A stretch of 64,000 nt of DNA from CAZZNQ01 sp964655775 (GTDB lineage Bacteria; Planctomycetota; Brocadiia; SM23-32): the NCBI GenBank assembly GCA_964655775.1, contig CAZZNQ010000005.1:23566-87565 (forward strand), written 5' to 3'. Positions 27,324-36,519 of this stretch are shown in pieces. The notes under the pieces are model-generated. The model was given only the letters and a program-made list of their open reading frames with translations. It did no database searches and had not been told where the DNA came from. The translations under genes and the position numbers were made by a program. Numbering within the stretch: the first letter of the stretch is position 1; each line of letters begins with the position of its first letter.

Positions 27324-30236
27324 TCAGACGTATTCGACCCGGAAGTCGCCGTCGGCATAGGGCAAAACTTCCAGCCCAACGCTAACTTCCCCGAGGCTCA
27401 GCTTTGCGAAGTCATCGGCGTAGAGACCGAATGCGTTTCCGCCGTTGTCCGTCTCAAAGGCGGACATCTTGACCTTCTTGAGCAGGTCACCGACCGTGAC
27501 GTTGGCGCCGGCACGGAACCAGCCGCCGCCTCCGCTGCTCGCCTTGATGTCCAGCTTGCCCAGATCACCGGCAACCTGCAGGTCTCCGTCAAAGTCGCCA
27601 CCTTTGATCTGGAGCTTGCTCAGGTCGCCGCCGATGCTGATCTCCGCGCGGACATCTGCGCCTTTGGTCTTGAGCTTGCCCAGATCACCGTCTACGTCGA
27701 CTTCGCCGCCGAAGCTGGCACCGGTGGCCTTGAGCTTGTCGAGGTCGCCCCCGATGTCGAGCTCCGATCCGAAGCTGCCGTCCATCTTGATCTTGCCGAC
27801 GTGGCCTGCAGTGGTCAGGCTGCCGCCGAAGCCGCCGCGCTTGATCTTGAGCGAGCCCACCGACTCCCCCGCTCCCAAGACGCTGATGTCGCCAGTCACG
27901 GAGCCGCCCGAGACGGATACCTTGTCCAGTCTTCCGGCGATCTCGACCGTGCCGCCCAGGTGGCCGTTCTTGATCTGGAGCTTGCCCAGGCTACCCCCGA
28001 TGTCCAGCCTCGATCCAAAGCCACCGGCCAGCTTCATCTTCTCCACGTGACCGGCCGTGACCAGGTCACCGTGGTATCCTTCGGACTTGTTCTTGAACTG
28101 GCTCAGCGAGACGCCCGTGCCCGGCTCCGTGCCTCCGATAAGCACGTCCCCTAGCGCGTCGCCGTCCACCTGGATCTTCCGCGCGTAACGGGTGAGGTAT
28201 ACGGCTGTCCCGTCGGTCGTGTCGCCGTCTCCGTCCATGTCGGTGTCGAACGCAAACTCGCCCATCGTCTGGCCGTTCAGATCGTGACCCGTTATGCCGC
28301 TCTTGAGCTTGATGTCCTTGATGGGGGCATCGGCGGCGATGAAGGCGATGTCCGCCTTCGAGCCGGACCGGCCGTCCTTGACGGACGCGGCGATCCCTGT
28401 GCCTCCCTCGGAATGAAGCAGCAGGCCGAGTCCGTACATCGAATCACTGCCGGTGAGCTTCACGTAGTAGACGGCTCCATACGTGAACGTCACCTGGACG
28501 TTGTTCAGACTAAGGTCCTCGCGGGCGTAGACGTCTACGTAGGCATCCGAAGCCGGGTCGTCGATCCGGCCCATGTAGCGCTGGCCGATCACGACCTCCG
28601 TCGAGGCAACGTTGCTCCACTCGGAGTCGCTGTCCTGTGCCCGGGCGAAGAAGGTGTAGGTGTCGTCCGCCCATCCGGACACGTCGACGGCATACCACCA
28701 ATTCGCGTCGTCTTGAGATCCGTCACCCAGGTAGGTATCGGTGCCCGCCTGGAACACGCCGTCACCGTTGGCATCGAGATAGAAGGCGACGCTTGCCACC
28801 GCGTCGTCGTCGCTCACATCCTGGGCGATCAGCGTCGCATTCCCCGAACTGAGCCAGTCCGTCATGGAATCGATGGTCGGAGCACTGTTCAGGACTGTGC
28901 CGGTAGTGGAGACGGGATCGCTGTAAGCGGAGTAGTTGTCGCGGGCCCGGGCGAAGAAGGTTTGCGATGCCCCGGCCGGCCAACCGCCGCTGGATCCTGT
29001 CCAGTTCCATCCGCCGTCACTGCTGGTATCGGTGCCAAGCAGCTGGTCGCTGGCCGTTTCGAGCGTTCCGTTGCCGTTCGAGTCCATGTAGAACTCAACT
29101 GCCGCCACGGTTCCGGCGCCGTCGGGGTCATCCACGCCCTGCGCCGTAAGCGTCACGTCGTCCGGACGGCTGACGGTGCCGGGTGATATGTCGAGAGACG
29201 TGATGGTCGGAGGCTCGTTGCTGGCGCCATCCGTAAACTCGAAGGCGCCGATGTCCGCGTAGTCCGGGGTGCCCGCTCCGTCATTGGTTGTCAGAGGATC
29301 GTCGAAGCGCGGGCTGCCCTCGAAATCGGTCGCCGGCGCTGCGTCACCGTCGGCCGCGTCGATGGCCGGTGAGTCGGGCTGGAGATGGAAATCGCCGGAG
29401 CCGGCGGCAATGAAGTCCGGGTTGCTGTCGGAATTCGTCGAGTTATAGGAGAAATCCGCTCCCAGGAACGCGAAGATCTCGTCGTCGCCGTCCATGATGA
29501 TGCTGTGGCGGATCGTCAGGTAGGAGTCGCTGCGCAGCATGATCTCGTCGTTGGGGAACAGGGGCGACGATTCGTTGTTCCAGAGGATGCAGTTGCTCAT
29601 GGTGAACACGCTTCCCGGGGAGTAGAGCGCTCCACCGCAGGAACCGGCCGTGTTGCCGTAGATGGTGTTGTTGGCGAAGATCGGTGAAGCCGAGTTCACG
29701 TAATTCGCTCCCCCGAACAGGGAGTTGTTGTCGGTCATCACGTTGTTGATGATGGTCGGCGAGCCGCCTCCGACGTAGATGCCGCCGCCATTGAGCTCGG
29801 CCGTGTTGCCCGTGATGATGCAGGAGGTGATGGTCGAATCGGACGAATCGAGGTTGATGCCGCCGCCTTCGGCCGCCGAACCGTTGCGTATGGTGAAGCC
29901 GCTGATCGTGCCGCCGTCGAAGTTGTCCATCTCGACGACGGAGTCGCTCCCGCCCCCGTCAATGATGGTCACGAGCGCGCCGGCGCCCTGCAGTGTGAGC
30001 CCGTCCAGGTCGGAGTCCAGCGAGATGTTCTCGTTGTAGGTCCCCGCGGCAACCATGACGGTGTCGCCCCCGTCGGCCGCGTCGAGCCCTTCCTGAATCT
30101 CATCGAAGTGGTCAACTCCCCAGCCGGGCGTGGCGGCCGTGAAGTCGTCGTCCACGTACATGGTCGCTCCGCTGAGCAGCAGGCGCCGCTCCAGCCTATC
30201 CAGATTGAGCAGTGATTTGCGATGAATGCGATGCAT
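27324..30236 (-). CDS. LEPR-XLL surface protein: beta-helix, Ig-like repeats and C-terminal solenoid
   Basis: 970 residues. The export motif is LDRLERRLLLSG near the N-terminus, followed by MYVDDDFTAATPGWGVDHF, which opens a right-handed beta-helix (GGGINLDSSDSTI, NGGGIYVGGGSPTI, FANNTIYGNTAG). The helix ends with a choice-of-anchor-Q-like segment (HLQPDSPAIDAADG ... DIGAFEF) near residue 345. Two Ig-like units follow, of the same type as in the giant protein (AVEFYMDSNGNGTLE, VAFYLDANGDGVFQ). The last 350 residues are a repeating solenoid with steps such as GDLSKLQIKGGDF and GHVGKIKMDGSF. The ATG at 30236 is 17 codons before the motif and follows GAGG. It probably sits on the cell surface together with its giant neighbour. 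Confidence 0.88.
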   Translation of the reverse strand: MHRIHRKSLLNLDRLERRLLLSGATMYVDDDFTAATPGWGVDHFDEIQEGLDAADGGDTVMVAAGTYNENISLDSDLDGLTLQGAGALVTIIDGGGSDSVVEMDNFDGGTISGFTIRNGSAAEGGGINLDSSDSTITSCIITGNTAELNGGGIYVGGGSPTIINNVMTDNNSLFGGANYVNSASPIFANNTIYGNTAGSCGGALYSPGSVFTMSNCILWNNESSPLFPNDEIMLRSDSYLTIRHSIIMDGDDEIFAFLGADFSYNSTNSDSNPDFIAAGSGDFHLQPDSPAIDAADGDAAPATDFEGSPRFDDPLTTNDGAGTPDYADIGAFEFTDGASNEPPTITSLDISPGTVSRPDDVTLTAQGVDDPDGAGTVAAVEFYMDSNGNGTLETASDQLLGTDTSSDGGWNWTGSSGGWPAGASQTFFARARDNYSAYSDPVSTTGTVLNSAPTIDSMTDWLSSGNATLIAQDVSDDDAVASVAFYLDANGDGVFQAGTDTYLGDGSQDDANWWYAVDVSGWADDTYTFFARAQDSDSEWSNVASTEVVIGQRYMGRIDDPASDAYVDVYAREDLSLNNVQVTFTYGAVYYVKLTGSDSMYGLGLLLHSEGGTGIAASVKDGRSGSKADIAFIAADAPIKDIKLKSGITGHDLNGQTMGEFAFDTDMDGDGDTTDGTAVYLTRYARKIQVDGDALGDVLIGGTEPGTGVSLSQFKNKSEGYHGDLVTAGHVEKMKLAGGFGSRLDIGGSLGKLQIKNGHLGGTVEIAGRLDKVSVSGGSVTGDISVLGAGESVGSLKIKRGGFGGSLTTAGHVGKIKMDGSFGSELDIGGDLDKLKATGASFGGEVDVDGDLGKLKTKGADVRAEISIGGDLSKLQIKGGDFDGDLQVAGDLGKLDIKASSGGGGWFRAGANVTVGDLLKKVKMSAFETDNGGNAFGLYADDFAKLSLGEVSVGLEVLPYADGDFRVEYV

Positions 30237-30634
30237 AAGCTCTGCCTCGAATCGGCGGCGCGCCGTCTGCGCGCCTGTGTGTCTAAGACTGCTACACGGC
30301 GACAAGGAGAGCGCAGCTCCCTTTCGTCCGTTGGGTAGCAGATGTCCTTCTGCCCGCCTCTCGACCACGCTGCCGTCCCTGCGGGCAAATCCCTCACGTT
30401 GATGTCATTCAGGTCCGGCTAACCTTCCCGCAAATCTCAAGCCGTGCATCAGACTGCAACGGATGCAACCTGCACCTGTTCCCTGACTTGTGGGCGATTC
30501 TACCGGAATGCGGAGGCCCAAAGCGATACTGCACCACGCACCCGGCAGTGGGGAATCAGATGGTCTCCGCCGGTTGAACCTCCCACGCGGCAACGGTATC
30601 ATCCTGCCTCTTCGAGCGGGAGGCAGCCGCGGGC
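30237..30634. other. Divergent intergenic region
   Basis: 398 bp between the beta-helix gene (minus) and the methyltransferase (plus). It contains the methyltransferase promoter at 30574-30602. No gene or repeat was recognised in the rest. Confidence 0.5.
30574..30602 (+). promoter_or_regulatory. Sigma70-like promoter of the methyltransferase gene
   Basis: TTGAAC (30574-30579), 17-bp spacer, TATCAT (30597-30602). The predicted start near 30609 leaves a leader of about 26 bases that includes GGGAGG before the ATG at 30635. Confidence 0.55.
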
Positions 30635-31432
30635 ATGTCACGCTACGTGCATGGGTACGACGAGCGAGAGAGCATTCGCCTTCAGGACCAGGCTTCCACA
30701 CTGGTCGATTTGCTGCACGCGGACACGCGTTACCCCGCGGGAAGCGTGATTCTGGAGGCGGGCTGCGGCGTGGGCGCACAAACGGTCCCGCTGGCCGCGA
30801 ACAGCCCCGAGGCATCCTTCACCTCCGTAGACATCTCGGCAGAATCGCTGAGGAAAGCACAGGAAAGAATCACGGCCGAGGGGCTGGCGAACGTCTCCTT
30901 CCTTCAGGCCGACATCCTATCCCTGCCCTTTGAGCCGGCCTCCGTCGACCACGCGTTCGTCTGCTTCGTGCTCGAACACCTCGCGGAACCCGTCGCCGCT
31001 CTTATCCACCTGAAACACATTCTGAAGGCCGAGGGGACGATCACCGTAATCGAGGGAGATCACGGATCGGCCTATTTTCATCCCGACTCCGACGCCGCCC
31101 GGCGAGCCATCGCGTGCCAGGTCGAACTCCAGCGACGCGCGGGCGGCAACGCCAACATCGGCAGGCAGCTTTATCCCTTGCTGCGCCGAGCCGGATTTCA
31201 ATCCGTCAGCGTCTCGCCGCGCATGGTCTACGCGGACAGCAGCAGACCGGCGATGGTCGAAGGGTTCACCAGGAACACCTTCACCGCCATGGTCGCGGGG
31301 GTGCGCAACGCCGCCATCGAAGCCGGCCTGGTCGACGCACACGACTTCGACGAGGGAATCCGCGATCTGTATCGGACGGCAGAGGAGGACGGCGTGTTCT
31401 GCTACACGTTCTTCAAGGCCACCGCGAGTTGA
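30635..31432 (+). CDS. Class I SAM-dependent methyltransferase
   Basis: 265 residues. Motif I is ILEAGCGVGAQT (residues about 43-54), the acidic ribose contact is TSVDIS, motif II is FLQADILSLPF and motif IV is DHAFVCFVLEHLAEP. This is the UbiE/Methyltransf_11 pattern of small-molecule methyltransferases. The C-terminal half carries the substrate pocket (RAGFQSVSVSPRMVYADSS) and points to no known substrate. It is monocistronic with its own promoter and GGGAGG ribosome site. Confidence 0.88.
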   Translation: MSRYVHGYDERESIRLQDQASTLVDLLHADTRYPAGSVILEAGCGVGAQTVPLAANSPEASFTSVDISAESLRKAQERITAEGLANVSFLQADILSLPFEPASVDHAFVCFVLEHLAEPVAALIHLKHILKAEGTITVIEGDHGSAYFHPDSDAARRAIACQVELQRRAGGNANIGRQLYPLLRRAGFQSVSVSPRMVYADSSRPAMVEGFTRNTFTAMVAGVRNAAIEAGLVDAHDFDEGIRDLYRTAEEDGVFCYTFFKATAS

Positions 31433-31780
31433 GACATCGGTACGCCGCCGTGTCGAGACCGAGGGGAGCACACAAACGGGAACTGGTCCGCGCGGGACGG
31501 CCCACTCGGCTCGCGGCGACGGCACCGACCCGTTCAGCCGCATGGACCGGGCGACGGCTATGTTGCCCCCCGGTCAGCCCCTATCCCTCGGAAGCATCCT
31601 TCCGCAATTGTTACGTACTCGTTACGAACGGATCGGCAGCCGTCGGCTATTATGGATTGCCGGGAGGCGAGACGGCAATTGCGGACGAAACGCAGTTTCC
31701 GTCCCCATGGAACTTTCGCCGGAGACAGACGTCTAAAGCAATGACCGGCCCGGCGGGACGGGCAGCCGCCCGACCTGCGG
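31433..31780. other. Non-coding stretch upstream of the truncated VWA gene
   Basis: 348 bp in which all three forward frames lack anything resembling the missing N-terminal half of the VWA domain. An in-frame TGA at 31742-31744 closes the VWA frame. No promoter or insertion sequence was recognised. Confidence 0.5.
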
Positions 31781-32698
31781 GTGGCTCTCTACGAGTACGG
31801 CAAGAGCTCCATCCCCGCCGACGAGGGCCACATGCGCATGATTCTGCCTCTGACCACGAACCTGGACAAGGTCTCCGAGGAGCTCTTCCTTCTCGAGACC
31901 AACGGAGGCGAGGAGTACTGCGGCATGGTCATCCAGGCCGCAGTCAAGAACCTGCAGTGGAGCGAGTCCAGGGATGACTTGAAGCTCATTTTCATCGCCG
32001 GGAATGAGCCGTTTACTCAGGGAACGGTCCATTACGTCGACGCCTGCAAGGCGGCCATCAACGAGGGCATTATCGTGAACACCATCCACTGCGGCAGCGA
32101 CCAGGCCGGCGTGGACGGCAAATGGAAGGACGGCGCGCTGCTGGCAGACGGACGCTACACGTGCATCGACAAGGATCGCGCCATCGTGCACATCGACGCG
32201 CCGCAGGATGCCGAGATTGCCCGTCTGGGCGTCGAGCTTAACGCCACCTACATCGCCTACGGAAGCGCCGGCGCCGAAGGTCTCGCTCTGCAGAAGAAGC
32301 AGGACGCCAATGCCATGGGCGTGGCCGCCGCCAGCAACGCGATGCGGCAGATGTCCAAGGCGTCCGGCCAGTACCGCAACTCCCGGTGGGACCTGATCGA
32401 CCGGCTGAAAGAGCCTGAGGCCAAACTCGAGGACATTGACGAGGAGGCACTGCCCGAAGAGATGCGCGGAATGACTATGGAGGAGAAGAAGGCGTACGTG
32501 GAGGGCAAGGCTGCACGGCGTGCGGAGATTCAGGAGAAGATCCGGAAGCTGGGCAAAGAAAGGGAAGCCTACGTGGCCGAGGAGCGCAAGAAGTTGGCCG
32601 AGAAGACCGGCAAGGAGACGCTGGACGAGGCGATCATCAAGATCGTCCGCACCCAGGCCGCGGCCCGTGGCTTCACGTTCGAGAAGATCGGCGAATAG
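31781..32698 (+). pseudogene. VWA-domain protein lacking its N-terminal half (5'-truncated)
   Basis: 305 residues from a GTG, but homology is already under way before it (PPDLRVALYEYGKSS). Related planctomycete VWA proteins carry about 100 further N-terminal residues with the metal-binding DxSxS/DTTGSM motif, followed by PDLRVGLVAY. That part is absent here, and the frame is closed by TGA 13 codons upstream. The surviving VWA core includes LKLIFIAGNEPFTQG and INTIHCGSD. A long charged coiled coil follows (ALPEEMRGMTMEEKKAYVEG, KIRKLGKEREAYVAEERKKL). Without the MIDAS aspartate the domain should not bind metal ligands. It may be a pseudogene, an assembly junction, or a re-started short protein; GTG has only a weak ribosome site. 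Confidence 0.7.
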
Positions 32699-32713
32699 CG
32701 CATGGCCTGGACG

Positions 32714-32738
32714 GCCCGGCTCCACCCCCGGGCCGGGC
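32714..32738 (+). terminator. Hairpin after the VWA gene
   Basis: GCCCGGC, an 11-base C-rich loop and GCCGGGC, starting 16 bases after the VWA stop. The strong GC stem is followed by only a short TT, so termination is tentative. It also lies downstream of the convergent efflux operon. Confidence 0.45.
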
Positions 32739-32835
32739 TTCCCTCCTGTCGGGGTCGGCTCGGCCTGAGACGTCCCTGGGGCTTCGGCGGGCAAGACGTC
32801 GGGTACACGGTTTCCTTGCCGCGCTGGGTCAACGC

Positions 32836-34461
32836 TCAATCCACGGGCGGGACTACAGGCTCCCAGAGGACGGAGGCCTCGCCCAGCAGCGTTCCAGTCG
32901 CGAAAGCCAGGTCCACCTTCGCGATCTGATATTCGCCTTCCGCGGCGATCAGGGCCAGCTCGGCCTGTCCCAGCCGTGTCTGTGCGTCTAGCACATCGGT
33001 CGAGGTCCGCAGGCCAAGGCCGAACTGTCGCTCCTCGGCCTCCAGATTGCGCCTGGCGAGCGCGGCACTCGTGCGGCTGGCCTGGATGCGCTGCCAGTTC
33101 GCCTCGAGCTGGTCGACGGCGTTGGCCACATCCTCCTGGATCTCGAGACGGCGCAGCTCGCGCGTGGCCAGCCGCTGGGCGCGGACAAAGATGGACTGCC
33201 GCAGCCGGCTCTCCGCGGCCTTGTTGCCGAGAGGAAGGACGAACTGCAGACCGAACCGGTGATCATCGAAGCGCCGGTCAAGAAGCAGGTCGAACGAGTC
33301 GTTCAGCGTCGGCCCCAGGCCGTTCACGTTGTAGGTGTAGTCGAGAGCCAGGACAGGCAGCGCCTGGTTGCGGTTGTAGCTAACGTTGCTGGCATCCTGC
33401 GCGATCTGCAACTCCAGTTCGAGCATCTCCATGCGGTTCGCCAGGGCCGCTTCGGTCAGCGCGTCGGAGTCCAGCTCGTAGGGTACTGCCACTGGTTCCG
33501 TCGCCGGGACAAGGGCCGTCGCGCTACGCACGCCCAGACCCGGCTTGTTCAGCACACGCTTGAGTTCCCTCTCGCGGTCGCGCAGCTCGTTGTTGGCCAC
33601 GATCACGGCCTCGACACGTTCCGCGACGCCGGCCTGGGCCCGGACGATCTCGACTTCCGGCAGCACGCCGGCCGAGACCATGCGCTGCGCCCTCTCCAAC
33701 TGCGCCACGGCCAGATCATATTCGTTCTTGCGCACTTCCAGTGCCCGCCGTGTGGCATGCAGCCGCCAGTAAAGGCGGTCCACGGCCGCGATCACGAGGA
33801 TCACCTCCATGCGCGTGCGCGCCTGCACGATCTGCGACTGGTAGCGCGCGATCCGGATGGCGTGGGTGTTGGCACGGATGCCTGCGCCCCGAAGAAGAGG
33901 ATGGCTCAAGGAAAAGCTGAAGTCCGAGGTATAGCTCGGATTCAGTGTGGCGAAGACATTGTTGGTCTCCGTGCGCGCGACGGGCAGATCGAACACAACG
34001 GTGCCCCCGGTGCGCAGCGGAATCGTGACACCTACGTCGGTGGCGAAGTGGTCGACCTCCGATGCCTCGAGGGTGGTTGAGGTCGGCGTCTCCGTTCGGG
34101 CGCTGGCCGCGCTGGCGAAGAGGGAGGGCTCGAAGCGCGCCTCGGCCTCACCGACGGCCTCTGCCGCAATGGTTGGATTAATGAGCTCCACCAGCAGATC
34201 CAGGTTGTTTCGCAACGCGACGGTCCGGCATTCCTCCAGGGTCAGATCCAGCCTCTCGGCCGACTGCCCGACCCCGACGGCGGGCATATGCGCCGCCGGC
34301 TCCTCTTCGGACGCCGCCTCCAGCCGGAGGGGCATTATGCACCGGAGCGCGTCCATTTCCTCGTTGTTCAGCATCCCGGCCTCGCGCCCGACGCTCGCGC
34401 ATCCGCAAAGATAGGCACAGCACAGCGCCAGCACGCCTGCGCAGGCGAGTTGTCTATTCAT
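32836..34461 (-). CDS. TolC-like outer-membrane efflux lipoprotein
   Basis: 541 residues. The signal ends AYLCGCASVG, so the Cys is lipidated as in OprM-type proteins. The body has the two long helical TolC repeats: LTLEECRTVALRNN with NPTIAAEAVGEAEARFEP, and the second half LFVRAQRLATRELRRLEIQED with NLEAEERQFGLGLRTSTDVLDAQTRLGQAE. It would form the outer-membrane exit duct of the MacA/MacB-like pump encoded upstream. Its ATG overlaps the permease stop by 8 bases (ATGAATAG), so translation is coupled. It is the last gene of the operon. Confidence 0.92.
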   Translation of the reverse strand: MNRQLACAGVLALCCAYLCGCASVGREAGMLNNEEMDALRCIMPLRLEAASEEEPAAHMPAVGVGQSAERLDLTLEECRTVALRNNLDLLVELINPTIAAEAVGEAEARFEPSLFASAASARTETPTSTTLEASEVDHFATDVGVTIPLRTGGTVVFDLPVARTETNNVFATLNPSYTSDFSFSLSHPLLRGAGIRANTHAIRIARYQSQIVQARTRMEVILVIAAVDRLYWRLHATRRALEVRKNEYDLAVAQLERAQRMVSAGVLPEVEIVRAQAGVAERVEAVIVANNELRDRERELKRVLNKPGLGVRSATALVPATEPVAVPYELDSDALTEAALANRMEMLELELQIAQDASNVSYNRNQALPVLALDYTYNVNGLGPTLNDSFDLLLDRRFDDHRFGLQFVLPLGNKAAESRLRQSIFVRAQRLATRELRRLEIQEDVANAVDQLEANWQRIQASRTSAALARRNLEAEERQFGLGLRTSTDVLDAQTRLGQAELALIAAEGEYQIAKVDLAFATGTLLGEASVLWEPVVPPVD

Positions 34462-35713
34462 GGCGGAGCGCCTCGATTGGGTCCAGACGTGCGGCTTTGA
34501 TCGCGGGTACCATACCGAACACAACCCCCACCGCAGCCGCAAAGCCGAAGGACACCCCAATGGCCCAGAGCGGTATGTATGCCCTGTCCAGTTTAGCCTC
34601 GGGGATGCCGGCCATAACCCCCGTCAACGCCCGCCCGAGAAGAACCCCGACCGCGCCGCCGAAGAAGCAAAGCACCACGGCCTCAACCAGAAACTGCATC
34701 AAGATGGCGGCCGGCCGGGCACCCACCGCCTTACGCAGGCCGATCTCCCGCGTGCGCTCGGACACCGATACGAGCATGATGTTCATGATGCCCACCCCGC
34801 CCACCAGCAGGGAGATGCCCATGATGCCGCCCGCAGCAATGGTTATGGCCATCGCGATGCGGTTGAACTGCTGCAGATACTGCTCGATCACCTCCATCCG
34901 AAACGTATCCGGATCGCCGGGCTGCAGATCCCGGACACGCCGCAGGTAGAAGCGGATCTCCGCCCGGGCCTCCTCGCTGAGTTCGGCCGACTTGCTGGTA
35001 GCGATGACGCCCATCCACGGTTGGCGCGTCTTCCACAGAAGGCTGAACGGGATGCAGACCTCCATCGCGCTCTGACCGGTCTTGAACATGGAAGACTCCA
35101 GATGCGGGGCTACGACGCCCACGATCCGGTGCCACCGCTGGCCGATCAAGACCGACTCTCCGATGCAGTCGCGCTTGAGGCGCAGCTCGTCCCGGACCTT
35201 GGGCGTAAGCAGGCAGACAGGACGAGCCTGCGCTTCGTCCACCGCAGTGAACGGACGCCCGAGCTGCACCGACCGGTTCTCGATTCTGTGCCAAGAAGGC
35301 ACGATGCCAAGAACGCTGACGTCTTCGACGGACCGGCCAGCCGCCGTCACCGTGTCTGTGAATGAGGCCAGGGGCGTGACTTCATCGACCGAGGGACAGT
35401 GGGCTTTCAGACCTTCGAGCTGTTCTGGCGTGAAACGAATGACGTTCCAGCCCGCATACCGGAACTTCCCCTCCTGCGGCCGGTGCGGGAGTATGTAGAT
35501 CTTGTTTGTGCCGAGGGACTCGAACTCAGACAGGATGTTCCCTTGCAGCCCCGTCAGCACGGCGATGACCGTCGTCACCGATGCCACCCCGATCACGATG
35601 CCGATGGTCGTCAGCGCGGATCGCATCTTGTTGGCCCATATCTGTCCCAGGGCCAGCCGCGCGCTCTGGACCAACAAGCGCGCAAAACGGAAGATGGGCC
35701 TCAGCAGGATCAT
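34454..35713 (-). CDS. MacB-type ABC transporter permease (FtsX-like)
   Basis: 419 residues. The first helix lies in KMRSALTTIGIVIGVASVTTV, the MacB_PCD hallmark. A periplasmic domain of about 200 residues follows (TNKIYILP, VLGIVPSWHRIENRSVQ, VCLLTPKVRDELRLKRDCIG). The C-terminal FtsX domain has three helices: VGGVGIMNIMLVSVSERTREIGLRKAVGA, ILMQFLVEAVVLCFFGGAVG, and GVSFGFAAAVGVVFGMVPAIKAARLDPIEALRHE. MacB proteins couple ATP use to moving periplasmic substrates through TolC. Here the ATPase is a separate protein, whose gene overlaps by four bases. Confidence 0.94.
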   Translation of the reverse strand: MILLRPIFRFARLLVQSARLALGQIWANKMRSALTTIGIVIGVASVTTVIAVLTGLQGNILSEFESLGTNKIYILPHRPQEGKFRYAGWNVIRFTPEQLEGLKAHCPSVDEVTPLASFTDTVTAAGRSVEDVSVLGIVPSWHRIENRSVQLGRPFTAVDEAQARPVCLLTPKVRDELRLKRDCIGESVLIGQRWHRIVGVVAPHLESSMFKTGQSAMEVCIPFSLLWKTRQPWMGVIATSKSAELSEEARAEIRFYLRRVRDLQPGDPDTFRMEVIEQYLQQFNRIAMAITIAAGGIMGISLLVGGVGIMNIMLVSVSERTREIGLRKAVGARPAAILMQFLVEAVVLCFFGGAVGVLLGRALTGVMAGIPEAKLDRAYIPLWAIGVSFGFAAAVGVVFGMVPAIKAARLDPIEALRHE

Positions 35714-36516
35714 TGTGGCGCCTCCTGCCTTGCACTGTCGTCCCCTTTTCCCGCGGCCGGCACAGCCGGCGGCACGCCTGACTCCGCGGCAAGCCCCGCC
35801 GCGAGAGTCGGATCCTCGGACATCGGCATGTCGGACCGTATCTGGCCGTCCACCATATGGATGACGCGTTCCGTCCGGGCTGCTACGCTCGGCTCGTGCG
35901 TCACAAGGATGATGGTCTGCCCCTCGGCGTGAAGCTGGTCGAAAACATCCAGGATCTCGGAACTGGTGGCGGTGTCCAGGTTCCCGGTCGGTTCATCGGC
36001 CAGTAGGATGGCCGGGCTGTTCACCAGAGCCCGCGCAATGGCGACACGCTGCTTCTGGCCGCCGGATAGCTGGTTCGGCCGGTGCCGTGTGCGATCCGCC
36101 AGCCCCACGCGCTCGAGCGCGGCCCGGGCCCGTTTGTGTCGGCCCCACCAGCCGGTGTCCGCGTAGATGAGCGGCAGTTCCACGTTCTTCAGCGCCGACT
36201 GCCGCGGCAGAAGCTCGAAGGACTGAAACACGAAGCCGATGCGCTCGTTGCGCACGCGCGCCAGGGCGGACCCGCTCATGTCGGTGGTACGGCGTCCGTC
36301 CAGATCGTATGTGCCCGACGTGGGGCGGTCGAGGCAGCCGATCACATTCATCAGCGTGCTCTTGCCCGAGCCGGACGGCCCCATCACCGCCAGGTACTCG
36401 TTGGGCGCCACGTCCAGATCCACTCCGTCCAGAGCGTTGATGCGCTCGACGCCCATCTTGTAAACCTTGGTGACGGCTCGGAGGCGGATCAGCATGCTGG
36501 CGGGATCTGGCGACAT
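35710..36516 (-). CDS. MacB/LolD-type ABC transporter ATPase
   Basis: 268 residues. Walker A is GPSGSGKST, the Q loop is FVFQSFELLP, the signature is LSGGQKQRVAIARAL, Walker B is AILLADEPTGNLD and the H loop is LVTHEP. IGCLDRPTSGTYDLDG is diagnostic for the LolD/MacB group. A C-terminal tail of about 45 residues after VIHMVDGQI is proline- and alanine-rich and without assigned role. It starts 3 bases after the adaptor stop and overlaps the permease start (ATGA). Confidence 0.95.
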   Translation of the reverse strand: MSPDPASMLIRLRAVTKVYKMGVERINALDGVDLDVAPNEYLAVMGPSGSGKSTLMNVIGCLDRPTSGTYDLDGRRTTDMSGSALARVRNERIGFVFQSFELLPRQSALKNVELPLIYADTGWWGRHKRARAALERVGLADRTRHRPNQLSGGQKQRVAIARALVNSPAILLADEPTGNLDTATSSEILDVFDQLHAEGQTIILVTHEPSVAARTERVIHMVDGQIRSDMPMSEDPTLAAGLAAESGVPPAVPAAGKGDDSARQEAPQ

Positions 36517-36519
36517 GAC

